From the NCBI RefSeq assembly GCF_002934545.1, contig NZ_PTJA01000004.1, positions 372,001 through 436,000 of the forward strand: a stretch of DNA of 64,000 nucleotides, written 5' to 3'. The translations under genes and the position numbers were made by a program. Shown here piece after piece: positions 16,468 to 25,738 of the stretch. The stretch comes from Lacrimispora xylanisolvens. GTDB lineage: Bacteria; Bacillota; Clostridia; Lachnospirales; Lachnospiraceae. Numbering within the stretch: position 1 is the first letter of the stretch; the number at the start of each line of letters is the position of its first letter. The notes under the pieces were generated by a model that was given only the letters and a program-made list of their open reading frames with translations, was not told the DNA's origin and did not search any database.

Positions 16468-19400
16468 CTATTTCAGTTTTATTTTCCAGGTTTTAATCTC
16501 ATAAGGTTTTATAGTATAGGATGCGATGGTGTCTGTAAATGGGATTTCCTGTTCTTCCTCTTCCAGCATGCTGCATTCCCAAACTCCAAGAATCTTAGTT
16601 CCAAAAACCATCTTTCCTGTAGTTCGCTGGTTTGCAGTCTCATAGAAGCGGATTATCATATCATCGCCGTTTCGTTCTTCTTTTACCACTTCGATGATTA
16701 CATTGTCTTCCTCCGTACTAACAAGAGAAAATACACCTGGCAGACTGCCATCATCCGATTCTTTTATTTTTGCAGTCAGGGGATTATTAAGAAGATAAGC
16801 CCTCTTTGGAGTACCTGCCTCTTTCCAGTCTCCCTTATGGGGATAAATGGAAAATACAAAGCTGTGATGTTCCTTGTCTGCATCAGGATTTGGATATACC
16901 GCCGATTTTAACATGGAAATTCCAATCTCTCCATTGTGAACGTGGCAGCCATACTTACAGTCATTTAATACACTGACGCCGTAATCACCCTCGGAAACAT
17001 CAAGCCACTTATGCATGCAGACCTCAAATCTGGCATAATCCCACATGGTGTTATAATGGGTTTTCCGCTTCACATTTCCATACTGAATATCAAAAACTGC
17101 CTCGTCTGTATGAACGTCAACGGGTATGATGGATTTCATAAAGATATTTTTTTCTTTCCAGTCGATCTCATTGCGAATGAGAATTTCAGGACTGTCAAAG
17201 TTAAGAGAAATATACTGGCAAATAGCAGAATCCAGGTATTTTCTCTTTACACAGACCGTGGCACGGACCGGGCCGTTTTCCACCAGTTCCATGGAGGAGA
17301 CATCGGTAATTTCCCAGGATTTTTCCACATAATAATTATTTACATCCCAGGCATCGTAATTGTGGGGACGGTCTTCATAGGTCATCAGCACATTGGCGCA
17401 TTTCTGATCCGGAAGGACTTCACGTTCCATAACCTTATCGTAGATGGAGGATATCTGCCCTTTCTCATTTAAAACAACACGGAGAAACTGGTTTTCCAGA
17501 TGCTTCACGTCTGCCGTAAGCGTGGTTGGGGTGTCATTCTCATTATCTTCAGTCAAAATGAAGGTTCGGTAGCCCTTTGAAGGTACACCGGATACCCCAA
17601 ACAACAAAGTTCCATCTTCTGTGATCTGAACCGGCAGCCTGTTCTCTCCGTCTGTGACTCCAGGGTTTTTGATCCCCTCTGGCAGCTTTATGGTTACCAG
17701 TCCTTCCCCTGAGACACTGTTGGGATTAAAGACAGCCAGAGTGTTTTTAGTCCCGGCTATCTGTTTCGTCACTTCATCCAAAGCCTGATCCACTAATTCT
17801 TTACCGGTCTTTGTTATCTTCTCATACTCGTTTCTGGAATCCTCATATACCTCTTTGATGGATGAGCCTGGGAGAATATCATGAAACTGATTTCTTAAAA
17901 TAACTTCCCAGCTTTCATCTATGGTTTTCTTTGGATAGGAGCTGTTAGTGAGTATCCGGTTCAGCATTCCGAAGCATTCCGCATTTTCAAAAAGGAACTC
18001 CGACTTGCGGTTGTATTTTTTATTTCTCGCCATAGAAGTATAGGTTCCCCTGTGATATTCCAGGTAAAGCTCTCCTACCCAGGAGGGCAGATACTTTTGT
18101 CCCTTTACGCCCTGTTCCAGATTTTCAAAAAATTGTCTGGAGGTTGTCATATGGGTTTTAGGACAGCCTGGAATTCCTTTTTCAAGCCTTCTCTGGTTTT
18201 CCAGCATATCTTTTGTAGGACCGCCGCCTCCGTCACCGTACCCAAAGGACATCAGCACTTCATCATTTAAGTATTTCTGACTATACCGTTCCCAGGCACC
18301 TTTTACATAGGTGGGATTTAAATATGCATTATAGGTGGTAAAATGCTCTGTCTCCGTACCCCCTAAAACCGCCGCCTTATTATATTCCCTGCTGGGGCTG
18401 AAATGAGTCAGGATTTTAGTGCCGTCAATTCCCTCCCAGTAGAAGGTGTCATAAGGCATTTTATTAAATTCATTCCAGCTGATTTTGGTTGTCATAAAAT
18501 ACCGGATTCCACATTTTTTCATAATCTGAGGCAGGGCGGCAGAATATCCGAATACATCTGGAAGCCATAAAATTACATTGTCTGTTCCAAACTCTTCCCG
18601 GAAGAATTCCTTCCCGTGAAGGAACTGTCTGACCAGTGATTCTCCAGAAGATAAATTGCAGTCCGCCTCCACAAACATGCCGCCCTCTGTTTCCCATCTT
18701 CCCTCTGCCACACGTTTTTTAATCTCTTCATACACATCGGGAGCGTTCTTTTTCACATATTTGTAAAGCTGGGGCTGGCTGGACATAAAGATATATTCCG
18801 GATACTGTCTCATCAGCTCCAGAACCGTAGAAAAGCTTCTCACTGCCTTGTCTTCCGTAACAGCAAGAGTCCACAACCACGCAACGTCAATGTGGGTATG
18901 CCCCACACAGCATATGGTTTTACTTTCTCCGCCACAGTAGCGGTCATAAAACGCTTCCTTCATATAGGCGGAAGCTTTTTTTAAACTCTCATAGTATTCC
19001 GGAGAATACTCTTTTCTTAAATCCAGCAGATTCAAAGATTCATTTGCCGCGGATAAAATGGCAATGCAGCTGCTGTCTCCGTCAGGCAGCAGTTTTGCTG
19101 CTTCATAGGGTACGGATACATCATAAAAATACTGTTCCGTCTCCTGGTCGAGAATGCGGATTTTAGAATCCATCACCAGCTTAAAGTTTTGGTCTCCCGT
19201 GAAAGCAGATAAGATGATCCGGAAGGTTTCTCCTGCAATTGCCTTTCTGGTTAAAAGCACTTCCCGATGATTCACATCAAGCCCCTGGCGCCTGATTCCG
19301 TTTACATAAATGGTAAACTGAGGATTGGTGGCATCCCAGAAGCCTTCCCTTCCTGTCCGCAGTTCATAAACCACACACTGGTCTTCCCATTCCTCTGGTA

Positions 19401-19617
19401 TGGTAACTTCCGTTTCAAACCAGTAATACTCCCTGTGCCCACCCCAAAGTTCTTCTTTAGAAAGCTTCTCCCATGACTTCGTATCCAGATCACTGACATG
19501 CTCAAACCGTTCTGCCGATTTGAGCATCCCATACTCTGATACCGGAATATCTTCTCTATAAATCAAAGACTGTAAATCACCTAACAGCTTGCCGATTCTC
19601 TCTTTTATTAATATCAC
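16468..19617 (-). CDS. GH38 alpha-mannosidase
   Basis: A 1049-residue cytoplasmic glycoside hydrolase with no signal peptide. Family 38 enzymes release terminal alpha-mannose and need zinc. Seen: the zinc-site motif VGHTHIDVAWLW (H240, H242, D244), EGGMFVEADCNLSSGESLVRQ, and the nucleophile Asp in ILWLPDVFGYSAALPQI (D354). The C-terminal half is the beta-sandwich region of the family. The start is a GTG with GGAGG eight bases upstream. The gene follows the MalG-type permease by 21 bases, so imported mannosides (for example from host N-glycans) are the likely substrates. Confidence 0.92.
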   Translation of the reverse strand: MILIKERIGKLLGDLQSLIYREDIPVSEYGMLKSAERFEHVSDLDTKSWEKLSKEELWGGHREYYWFETEVTIPEEWEDQCVVYELRTGREGFWDATNPQFTIYVNGIRRQGLDVNHREVLLTRKAIAGETFRIILSAFTGDQNFKLVMDSKIRILDQETEQYFYDVSVPYEAAKLLPDGDSSCIAILSAANESLNLLDLRKEYSPEYYESLKKASAYMKEAFYDRYCGGESKTICCVGHTHIDVAWLWTLAVTEDKAVRSFSTVLELMRQYPEYIFMSSQPQLYKYVKKNAPDVYEEIKKRVAEGRWETEGGMFVEADCNLSSGESLVRQFLHGKEFFREEFGTDNVILWLPDVFGYSAALPQIMKKCGIRYFMTTKISWNEFNKMPYDTFYWEGIDGTKILTHFSPSREYNKAAVLGGTETEHFTTYNAYLNPTYVKGAWERYSQKYLNDEVLMSFGYGDGGGGPTKDMLENQRRLEKGIPGCPKTHMTTSRQFFENLEQGVKGQKYLPSWVGELYLEYHRGTYTSMARNKKYNRKSEFLFENAECFGMLNRILTNSSYPKKTIDESWEVILRNQFHDILPGSSIKEVYEDSRNEYEKITKTGKELVDQALDEVTKQIAGTKNTLAVFNPNSVSGEGLVTIKLPEGIKNPGVTDGENRLPVQITEDGTLLFGVSGVPSKGYRTFILTEDNENDTPTTLTADVKHLENQFLRVVLNEKGQISSIYDKVMEREVLPDQKCANVLMTYEDRPHNYDAWDVNNYYVEKSWEITDVSSMELVENGPVRATVCVKRKYLDSAICQYISLNFDSPEILIRNEIDWKEKNIFMKSIIPVDVHTDEAVFDIQYGNVKRKTHYNTMWDYARFEVCMHKWLDVSEGDYGVSVLNDCKYGCHVHNGEIGISMLKSAVYPNPDADKEHHSFVFSIYPHKGDWKEAGTPKRAYLLNNPLTAKIKESDDGSLPGVFSLVSTEEDNVIIEVVKEERNGDDMIIRFYETANQRTTGKMVFGTKILGVWECSMLEEEEQEIPFTDTIASYTIKPYEIKTWKIKLK

Positions 19618-19638
19618 GTGAAATTCCTCCTTTTTTTA

Positions 19639-20460
19639 TCAGCCCTTGGCTGCTCCGGCCATATTAAAGCCTTTTGACATGTAATTCTGAGACAGAACAT
19701 AAAGGACAATGGAAGGAACTGCATAAACTGCGGAATACGCTGCCAACTGTCCATAGATCACCATTCCATGCTGCCCGAAAAACTGATAAAGTGTCACCGA
19801 AGCGGGAAACTTATCCAGGGTCTGCAGCAATATATAAGGTACGAAGAAATTGCCCCAGCTTCCTGAAAAGGTGAAAATAAAAACCACACAAATCCCCGGA
19901 AACATGAGAGGTGCAATAATCTTTCTTAAGCTGTCAAAGGTAGAAGCCCCGTCCACCCACGCAGCCTCCTCCAGCTCCACTGGCACATTATCCATAAAAT
20001 TCTTCATCAGCCAGATTCCATAGGGCATGGATGTTGCCGTAAGAAATAATATGAGCCCTCCAATCTTATCATACAACCCAACGGTCAGAAACATTTTATA
20101 AACGGGAACCATCACTGCTGTAATGGGAAGTGAGGTCATAAATAAAATCGTATATAAAAACATGTTCTTATAACGAAGTTCGTATCTTGACAGGGGATAA
20201 GCTGCAAGACCTGCAATCAGCACCACCAGTACGGACTGCCCCAGGGAGATAAGAAGCCCATTTCCAAACGCTCTCTGATTTGCCTGATTAAACAGTATGG
20301 TTTTATAATTCTCCACGGTCCACTGCGACGGCATTTTTACTGCCTGGGAAGCATTGGCATCAAAGGAGGCAAGTAAAATCCAGAGAAGAGGCAGGGCAAA
20401 TATTACAGCTAAAATTGTCAGTACCAGGTAAGGGATTGTTTTACGAAATTTCCAATACAT
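19639..20460 (-). CDS. Sugar ABC transporter permease, MalG type (mannoside operon)
   Basis: A 273-residue six-helix membrane protein of the CUT1 family. The ATPase-coupling loop is EEAAWVDGASTFDSLRKIIAPLMFPG. It pairs with the permease encoded 12 bases upstream and precedes the mannosidase gene. As in the other sugar operon here, no ATPase gene is present. Confidence 0.9.
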   Translation of the reverse strand: MYWKFRKTIPYLVLTILAVIFALPLLWILLASFDANASQAVKMPSQWTVENYKTILFNQANQRAFGNGLLISLGQSVLVVLIAGLAAYPLSRYELRYKNMFLYTILFMTSLPITAVMVPVYKMFLTVGLYDKIGGLILFLTATSMPYGIWLMKNFMDNVPVELEEAAWVDGASTFDSLRKIIAPLMFPGICVVFIFTFSGSWGNFFVPYILLQTLDKFPASVTLYQFFGQHGMVIYGQLAAYSAVYAVPSIVLYVLSQNYMSKGFNMAGAAKG

Positions 20461-20472
20461 GTGGTCGCCTCC

Positions 20473-21351
20473 TTAATCATTTCTCATAATTCTGGTATAA
20501 AATACGCTCAGAACAATTCCAATCACCAGGAGGATCATGGATATGGCAGTTCCATATCCCAGCTGCTGGGAAATAAATGCCTGTCTGTACATAAAGATGG
20601 GAAGAGTCAGGGTTTTTGTTCCCGGACCGCCGCCTGTCATCATATAAATCAATCCGAACACTCCAAGAGTGGACAGAGTATTTAGCATGGTATTGGTTGC
20701 AATGGTATTTTTAATACATGGGAGGACAATCCGGATCATGGTCTGAAAAGGCCCTGCTCCATCCACTCTTGCCGCTTCCTCAATATCTGCAGGAACCCCA
20801 TCAAGGGCTGACTGGAAGTTCATCATGGAAAATGCTGTTCCGTGCCAGATATTTGCCAGTATTACCGTAAGCATGGGAATTGCAAATAAAAATTCCACTT
20901 GCGGCAGATGGAAAAAAGAAAAGATCTGGTTTAAGGTTCCGCTGTCTCCAAAAAAAGTGCTGCAGCAAAGAGCAACTACTACCTCAGGCATAATCCATCC
21001 TGCCAAAAAAATGGGACCTACTATCCCTCTGAAAACCCTGTTCTTATTTCTCATATTAAGAGCGATGATAAAACCTAAAACCTGCTGCCCAATCAGACTT
21101 CCCAGCAGGAACACCAGAGTGTTAGTAATGCTGATACGGACAGTTCTGTCTTTAAACATGGTAAAATAATTACTCAGTCCGATAAATTTTAACTGCCTGG
21201 CATTCTCCCCTGACAAAGCCAGGTTTGTAAAGGAGTAATATACCGTAAGCAGAATGGGAGTGACAAAGAAAACTAGCAGAAGCAGGACTGACGGCATTAA
21301 CAGTACCGATTTTTTCGCCTCTTCCAACAGGCCGCTTTGTTTTTTCTTCAT
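20473..21351 (-). CDS. Sugar ABC transporter permease, MalF type (mannoside operon)
   Basis: A 292-residue membrane protein with six helices (TPILLTVYYSFTNLALSGENARQLKFIGLSNY near the N-terminus; coupling loop EEAARVDGAGPFQTMIRIVLPCI). It forms the channel with the protein encoded downstream. A GGTC-type hairpin separates it from the binding-protein gene upstream, in the same arrangement as the alpha-glucoside operon. Confidence 0.9.
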   Translation of the reverse strand: MKKKQSGLLEEAKKSVLLMPSVLLLLVFFVTPILLTVYYSFTNLALSGENARQLKFIGLSNYFTMFKDRTVRISITNTLVFLLGSLIGQQVLGFIIALNMRNKNRVFRGIVGPIFLAGWIMPEVVVALCCSTFFGDSGTLNQIFSFFHLPQVEFLFAIPMLTVILANIWHGTAFSMMNFQSALDGVPADIEEAARVDGAGPFQTMIRIVLPCIKNTIATNTMLNTLSTLGVFGLIYMMTGGGPGTKTLTLPIFMYRQAFISQQLGYGTAISMILLVIGIVLSVFYTRIMRND

Positions 21352-21383
21352 AGTTGCCTCCTTATGGAATGCGGGTAAAGGGA

Positions 21384-21410
21384 AGGGCAGGTACTGAACT
21401 AACCTGCCCT
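21384..21410 (-). other. Intercistronic hairpin after the mannoside binding-protein gene
   Basis: AGGGCAGGT (21384-21392) and ACCTGCCCT (21402-21410), perfect nine-base stem, nine-base loop, no U-run. It lies between the binding-protein stop (21430) and the permease start (21351) and probably stabilises the upstream message or limits read-through. Confidence 0.6.
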
Positions 21411-21429
21411 CTCTAACCTCATTTTGACT

Positions 21430-22851
21430 TTACTTTTCCACTACATTTTCCGCGCCTACGCTGTTGGTCACATCTGACTTATACTGTGCCATTGCATCCT
21501 CCGGGCTGGTACCGGATACGACGGATTCCACCATGGTCTGAATGTGGGTGGTAACTGTGGTATACTGGCTGTTTCTCGGACGATAGAACGCGCCTGAGAG
21601 GAAGCCGGTGCAGGTTTCCATAAACGGCTGGGATGAATAGGAAGCATCTTTTGCAATGTCGGTTCTTGTGGCAATATTTCCCTGAGCAATAATGGTATCC
21701 AAATAGACATCATAGCTCATGCAGTGTTTGATAAAATCCATGGCTGCATCTTTTTGATCGGACAGATTTGGTATGGATAATGCCCATCCACCTGACATGG
21801 TAACGCTTCCCGGCGCCTGTCCTTCACTGGTGGGCATCGCTGCAATACCAAGCTTATCTTTATACTCCGGCCATGGTGCGGCTCCTGTCTCCTTGTAGTT
21901 TCCTGTCATCCAGTAACCATCTAACGTAATGGCCAGTTTGCCTTTTGGCAAATACTCTCTGGAAGCGATGTTGCCTGCCTCACCATTTAATACTTTTGAT
22001 AAGGAAGGACCGTAACCATCTTTATATATGGTGCTGATAAAATTTAAGGATTTTAAAATATTATCGCTTTTTACAATCCATTTGTTGTTATCGAGAAGCT
22101 GCTCTCCTGTTCCGTAAAGTAGCATCTCATAGGTCTGCATGGAAGTTGCTTCGCCGGTTGCTACACCGGAGTTGCACCAGAATGGAACTACATCCGGACA
22201 TTTTTCTTTGATAACCTTGCAGGTATCAAGGACATCCTGCCAGGTTTTTGGCTGCCAGTTGGTGTCAAGTCCTGCTGCCGCAAATACATCCTTGTTATAC
22301 CAAAGACCTCTGGTATCGGTACTATAAGGAATTCCATATACGCTTCCATCATCATAGGTAACGCCATCTACCAGTGCTCCGTAAAACGTTCCGTCATTCC
22401 ATTCCTTATAATCTTTTAAATAGCTGGAAAGATTGGTTAAATATCCGGCTGCCACGTCTGAGGGCAGCTGGAAAGTATCTTCACATACGATATCCGGTGC
22501 CGTATCGGCAGACTGAAGAGCCAGAGCCACCTTTGCAAAATAATCTCCCTCTGATGCAGTGATCGGTGCAATATCCAGCTCAATGGAATCTTTCTTGTCA
22601 TAGGTCTCATAGGCGTGTTCAAACCACTTTTTCAGCACATCGCTTCCGTCATTTCGAAAGGTAATGCTGATCTTTGTCTTTCCTGCTGCCGCTGTTGTCT
22701 GACCGGCAGGTTTTTCTGTCTCCTTTTGTGTGGCTGCCGCTGTACTTCCTCCCTGGGTTTCTGACTTGCCTCCTGCCCCCTGACAAGCCGTTAAGGAAAG
22801 CGCCATAACTGAAGCAAGCGCTGCTGCCTGAATCCGTTTCATTTTTTTCAT
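21430..22851 (-). CDS. Carbohydrate ABC transporter substrate-binding lipoprotein (mannoside operon)
   Basis: A 473-residue family 1 sugar-binding protein. The signal ends in a lipobox (MALSLTACQG), followed by a Gly/Thr/Ala-rich linker of about 30 residues. The fold shows DIVCEDTFQLPSDVAAGYLTNLSSYL, YGIPYSTDTRGLWYNKDVFAAAGLDTNWQPKTW and GGWALSIPNLSDQKDAAMDFI. GGAG lies ten bases upstream of the ATG. It should deliver the mannoside that the GH38 enzyme degrades, and its operon follows the YesM/YesN genes. Confidence 0.9.
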   Translation of the reverse strand: MKKMKRIQAAALASVMALSLTACQGAGGKSETQGGSTAAATQKETEKPAGQTTAAAGKTKISITFRNDGSDVLKKWFEHAYETYDKKDSIELDIAPITASEGDYFAKVALALQSADTAPDIVCEDTFQLPSDVAAGYLTNLSSYLKDYKEWNDGTFYGALVDGVTYDDGSVYGIPYSTDTRGLWYNKDVFAAAGLDTNWQPKTWQDVLDTCKVIKEKCPDVVPFWCNSGVATGEATSMQTYEMLLYGTGEQLLDNNKWIVKSDNILKSLNFISTIYKDGYGPSLSKVLNGEAGNIASREYLPKGKLAITLDGYWMTGNYKETGAAPWPEYKDKLGIAAMPTSEGQAPGSVTMSGGWALSIPNLSDQKDAAMDFIKHCMSYDVYLDTIIAQGNIATRTDIAKDASYSSQPFMETCTGFLSGAFYRPRNSQYTTVTTHIQTMVESVVSGTSPEDAMAQYKSDVTNSVGAENVVEK

Positions 22852-22951
22852 AATACCCTCTCCTTTTTATTTGTTAGATGAATCATAGCATATGACATTT
22901 CCCCGGTGTATTCCAAATTTTTAGAAAAGGGGTGTAATTTTAACCTCCGCC

Positions 22952-24208
22952 TTACCGTTCCAGAATGGCGCTGCGGATTTCTCCCTGAAGCCTTGCCCCA
23001 ACTGCCTGGGGCGTCATGGATTTGTCCCCGAAAAAGTCCGACATTGCCCCTGCAATGGAATCGGAAATAATAAACCATGTGGAATAGGTGCTTTTTAAAA
23101 CACTCTGGTTTCGCTCCCGTTCTACAAACCCGTCAGATAGTCCCCGCACTTTCCCCGGATTGACACACACATCCGTTCTGACAGAAAGGCTGTAGGTGTT
23201 TTTATAATAAGATTTGGCAACCTCCGGGGAAGTGATGTAATCCAGTAATTTTAATGCTTCCGTCTCATCTGCAGTCTCAGTAACTCCGATCATATCTCCC
23301 TGAAATAAAAAAGTCTGCTTTTGAATATAAGGAATTTCCGCTATCTCATAATTAATCTGGCTGGCGGAATGCTCTAACAGTGACATGGAGCTTAGTTTGG
23401 CAACCGCAATCTTTACATAGCCGCTGGAAAAAGCCTGCATAAGATCCTTCTGATTCCAGTTAATCACGTCCTGAGCAATGATTCCTTCATCCCTCATTTT
23501 CCCAAGTATCTCATACAATTTCAGGCTGTTATCTGAATCCAGACCTCGAAGGTTCCCCCCAGCCGAATAGACCAGCTGAAGAAAACTGGAAGCAATATCT
23601 TCCTTATTTTTGACTGCAATTCCAAAGCTGTAGGTCCCCAGACTTTTGGTCTCTCTGCAAAGATTATAAAAATCATCCATATTATCGGGGATCTCTTTTT
23701 TGTACCTGGCTAAATGGTCTTTGTTATAAAACACCACATATGGATTGCTGGTAAAGGGAACGCCATAGCAGATTCCATTTACCACACAGCTGCCATAGGC
23801 ATGCTTTAAAAACCGGCTGGTTCTCTCCCCCGTCATATAATCGGACAGATCCCGGAGAATATCCATGGACTGGAGTGCAGGGGTCATCACGCTGTCACAG
23901 ATAATTAAGTCAGGAAGACTGTTCTGATCTTTATAAAGACAGAGCTGCTTTTGAAATGCAGACTGAGCCACATACTCAGTAACCACCTTTGGATTACCCG
24001 GTATTGCAGAATATTCATCCAGTATTTTCTTTAAGTATTCATCACTTTCATCCTCTTCATAAACTGCCATAATCACCAGCTTTTTTTCTGCATTTCCAGG
24101 GCGGTGTACCACATTGGTTTCCCTGCTGAAATTAACCAGAACCCCCATGAGCAAAAGAAATACGACAGTCCAGGCTAAAATCAGTAATTTACCAATTCTT
24201 CGGTTCAA
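22952..24208 (-). CDS. Membrane-anchored extracellular solute-binding-like protein of the YesMN locus
   Basis: A 418-residue protein with the fold of a family 1 sugar-binding protein, but with an N-terminal uncleaved helix (LLILAWTVVFLLLMGVLV) and no lipobox Cys. Seen: LPDLIICDSVMTPALQSMDIL, YGVPFTSNPYVVFYNKDHL. The start is a TTG with GGGGG eight bases upstream. It follows the response-regulator gene by three bases, so it belongs to the sensory unit more than to the transporter. I infer that it presents sugar to the YesM kinase or acts as a buffer for it. A diverged transporter component is the alternative. Confidence 0.78.
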   Translation of the reverse strand: MNRRIGKLLILAWTVVFLLLMGVLVNFSRETNVVHRPGNAEKKLVIMAVYEEDESDEYLKKILDEYSAIPGNPKVVTEYVAQSAFQKQLCLYKDQNSLPDLIICDSVMTPALQSMDILRDLSDYMTGERTSRFLKHAYGSCVVNGICYGVPFTSNPYVVFYNKDHLARYKKEIPDNMDDFYNLCRETKSLGTYSFGIAVKNKEDIASSFLQLVYSAGGNLRGLDSDNSLKLYEILGKMRDEGIIAQDVINWNQKDLMQAFSSGYVKIAVAKLSSMSLLEHSASQINYEIAEIPYIQKQTFLFQGDMIGVTETADETEALKLLDYITSPEVAKSYYKNTYSLSVRTDVCVNPGKVRGLSDGFVERERNQSVLKSTYSTWFIISDSIAGAMSDFFGDKSMTPQAVGARLQGEIRSAILER

Positions 24209-24211
24209 GAT

Positions 24212-25717
24212 CTATACCCCCTTTCTGTAATCCGACGGGCAGACTCCTGCAATGGAACGAAACACTTTATTAAAATACTTGGTATCCTTATACCCCACAA
24301 GCTCCGCTACCTCATAGATTTTATATTTACCCGAGGCAAGCAGCTTTTTTGCCGTACTAATGCGAAATTCTCCTAAAAATGCAGTAAAGTTGATTCCCAT
24401 TTCCTTGGTAAACAGCTTGCTTAAGTATTCCGGCGTGATTCCTACCAGTTCCGCCGCATCAGTCAGGGATATTTCCCTGGCATAGTTCTGTCTTATAAAT
24501 CCAATGACATTTAAAATCATCCCGTTGTCTGTCAGTGTCGTGCTGTCCCTTTCATCTGTCACCATACCGATAATCTTCCAGTAATTATTTAAAAATACCT
24601 CTCTGATTCCGGTTTTCATCATATCGTTTAAGAGATACTGGTACAGCCCATCTATATCTTTTTCCTTCATCAGTTCTCTTGCTGTATCAAGAATTGCCAT
24701 GACAAAACGTACCGTATGGTTTTTTATTGTTTCAGGCCGCTCTCTGCGTAATATTACCTGTTCCTCAAACAGCCCCGCCATACGTCTGATACCGTCCTGA
24801 CTTCCATTCTTTATTTCCCGCTTTACTCCATGCTCCAGATATTCCGGATAATCAATCCGCTCAAAAACCAGCCCCTTTATCAGCTCCTGGTCAATAATAC
24901 AGCTTTCAGAGAACAGGAAACTGTAAGTTAAGCTGTCCTGCATCTGCCGGATGACATCCTTTAATTCTCCAATCCCACAGATGCTTTCAAAACTAATTAA
25001 AAATTCTCCCTTCTCCTTCAGTTCTTTTAAGATTCTGGTCTGAAACAGATTTTTTAAATAGCGTACACTTTGTCCGTCTAATATCATCACCAGTATCTGC
25101 CTTTCATAAGGCAGCAGAAAGGTATAAAAGCTGGTCAGGCAGTTTGTTTCCAGACTAACCTTTAACAGTTCAGCCATCTGCTTTGCAGTATCCTCCAGAA
25201 TGCTTTCCGACTGTATTAAAAACAGAGAAATCTCCTGACCATTCTGGTAGCGGATTTCACCTGCAAACTGCCTCATGGTCTCCTCTTTTAACTCTCCTGT
25301 CAGCAGGGAAAACAGCAGCTGCTGGGGTGATACTGTCTTTGCCCTGGTCTTTGACAGCCTGTTTTCCACAGTCTCTAACACACTCATAATATCCTCTACG
25401 CTTAAAGGCTTTAAAAGATATTCCACCACAGACAGCTGAATTGCCTTCTGAGCATATTCAAATTCCGAATAGCCGGTCAGTACAACTGCTGCTGCCTCAC
25501 ACCCCTCTTTTCTCATCCGCTCAATCATCACCAGTCCATTCATCTGGGGCATGTTAATATCTGTAATAACCACATCAGGCTGTAACCGCAAAGCCTCAGA
25601 AAGTCCCGTTTCACCATCACTTGCTCCACCCACCACCTGATGCCCGGTATAGGTCTCGATAATTTTAATAATTCCGTTTCTTGTATTGGGTTCATCTTCT
25701 ACAACGAGAATTCTCAT
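24212..25717 (-). CDS. YesN-type response regulator with AraC DNA-binding domain
   Basis: A 501-residue cytoplasmic regulator. Residues 1-120 are a receiver domain with the phosphoacceptor Asp in VVITDINMP (D53) and Lys in YLLKPL. A long middle region with no clear motif follows, and the last 100 residues are an AraC/XylS double helix-turn-helix (ISLTDAAELVGITPEYLSKLFTKEMGINFTAFL ... VAELVGYKDTKYFNKVFRSIAGVCPSDYR). It is phosphorylated by the kinase encoded 21 bases upstream and should activate the mannoside transporter operon that follows. Confidence 0.92.
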   Translation of the reverse strand: MRILVVEDEPNTRNGIIKIIETYTGHQVVGGASDGETGLSEALRLQPDVVITDINMPQMNGLVMIERMRKEGCEAAAVVLTGYSEFEYAQKAIQLSVVEYLLKPLSVEDIMSVLETVENRLSKTRAKTVSPQQLLFSLLTGELKEETMRQFAGEIRYQNGQEISLFLIQSESILEDTAKQMAELLKVSLETNCLTSFYTFLLPYERQILVMILDGQSVRYLKNLFQTRILKELKEKGEFLISFESICGIGELKDVIRQMQDSLTYSFLFSESCIIDQELIKGLVFERIDYPEYLEHGVKREIKNGSQDGIRRMAGLFEEQVILRRERPETIKNHTVRFVMAILDTARELMKEKDIDGLYQYLLNDMMKTGIREVFLNNYWKIIGMVTDERDSTTLTDNGMILNVIGFIRQNYAREISLTDAAELVGITPEYLSKLFTKEMGINFTAFLGEFRISTAKKLLASGKYKIYEVAELVGYKDTKYFNKVFRSIAGVCPSDYRKGV

Positions 25718-25738
25718 GCCTGTCCTGCCTCCTGCCTG

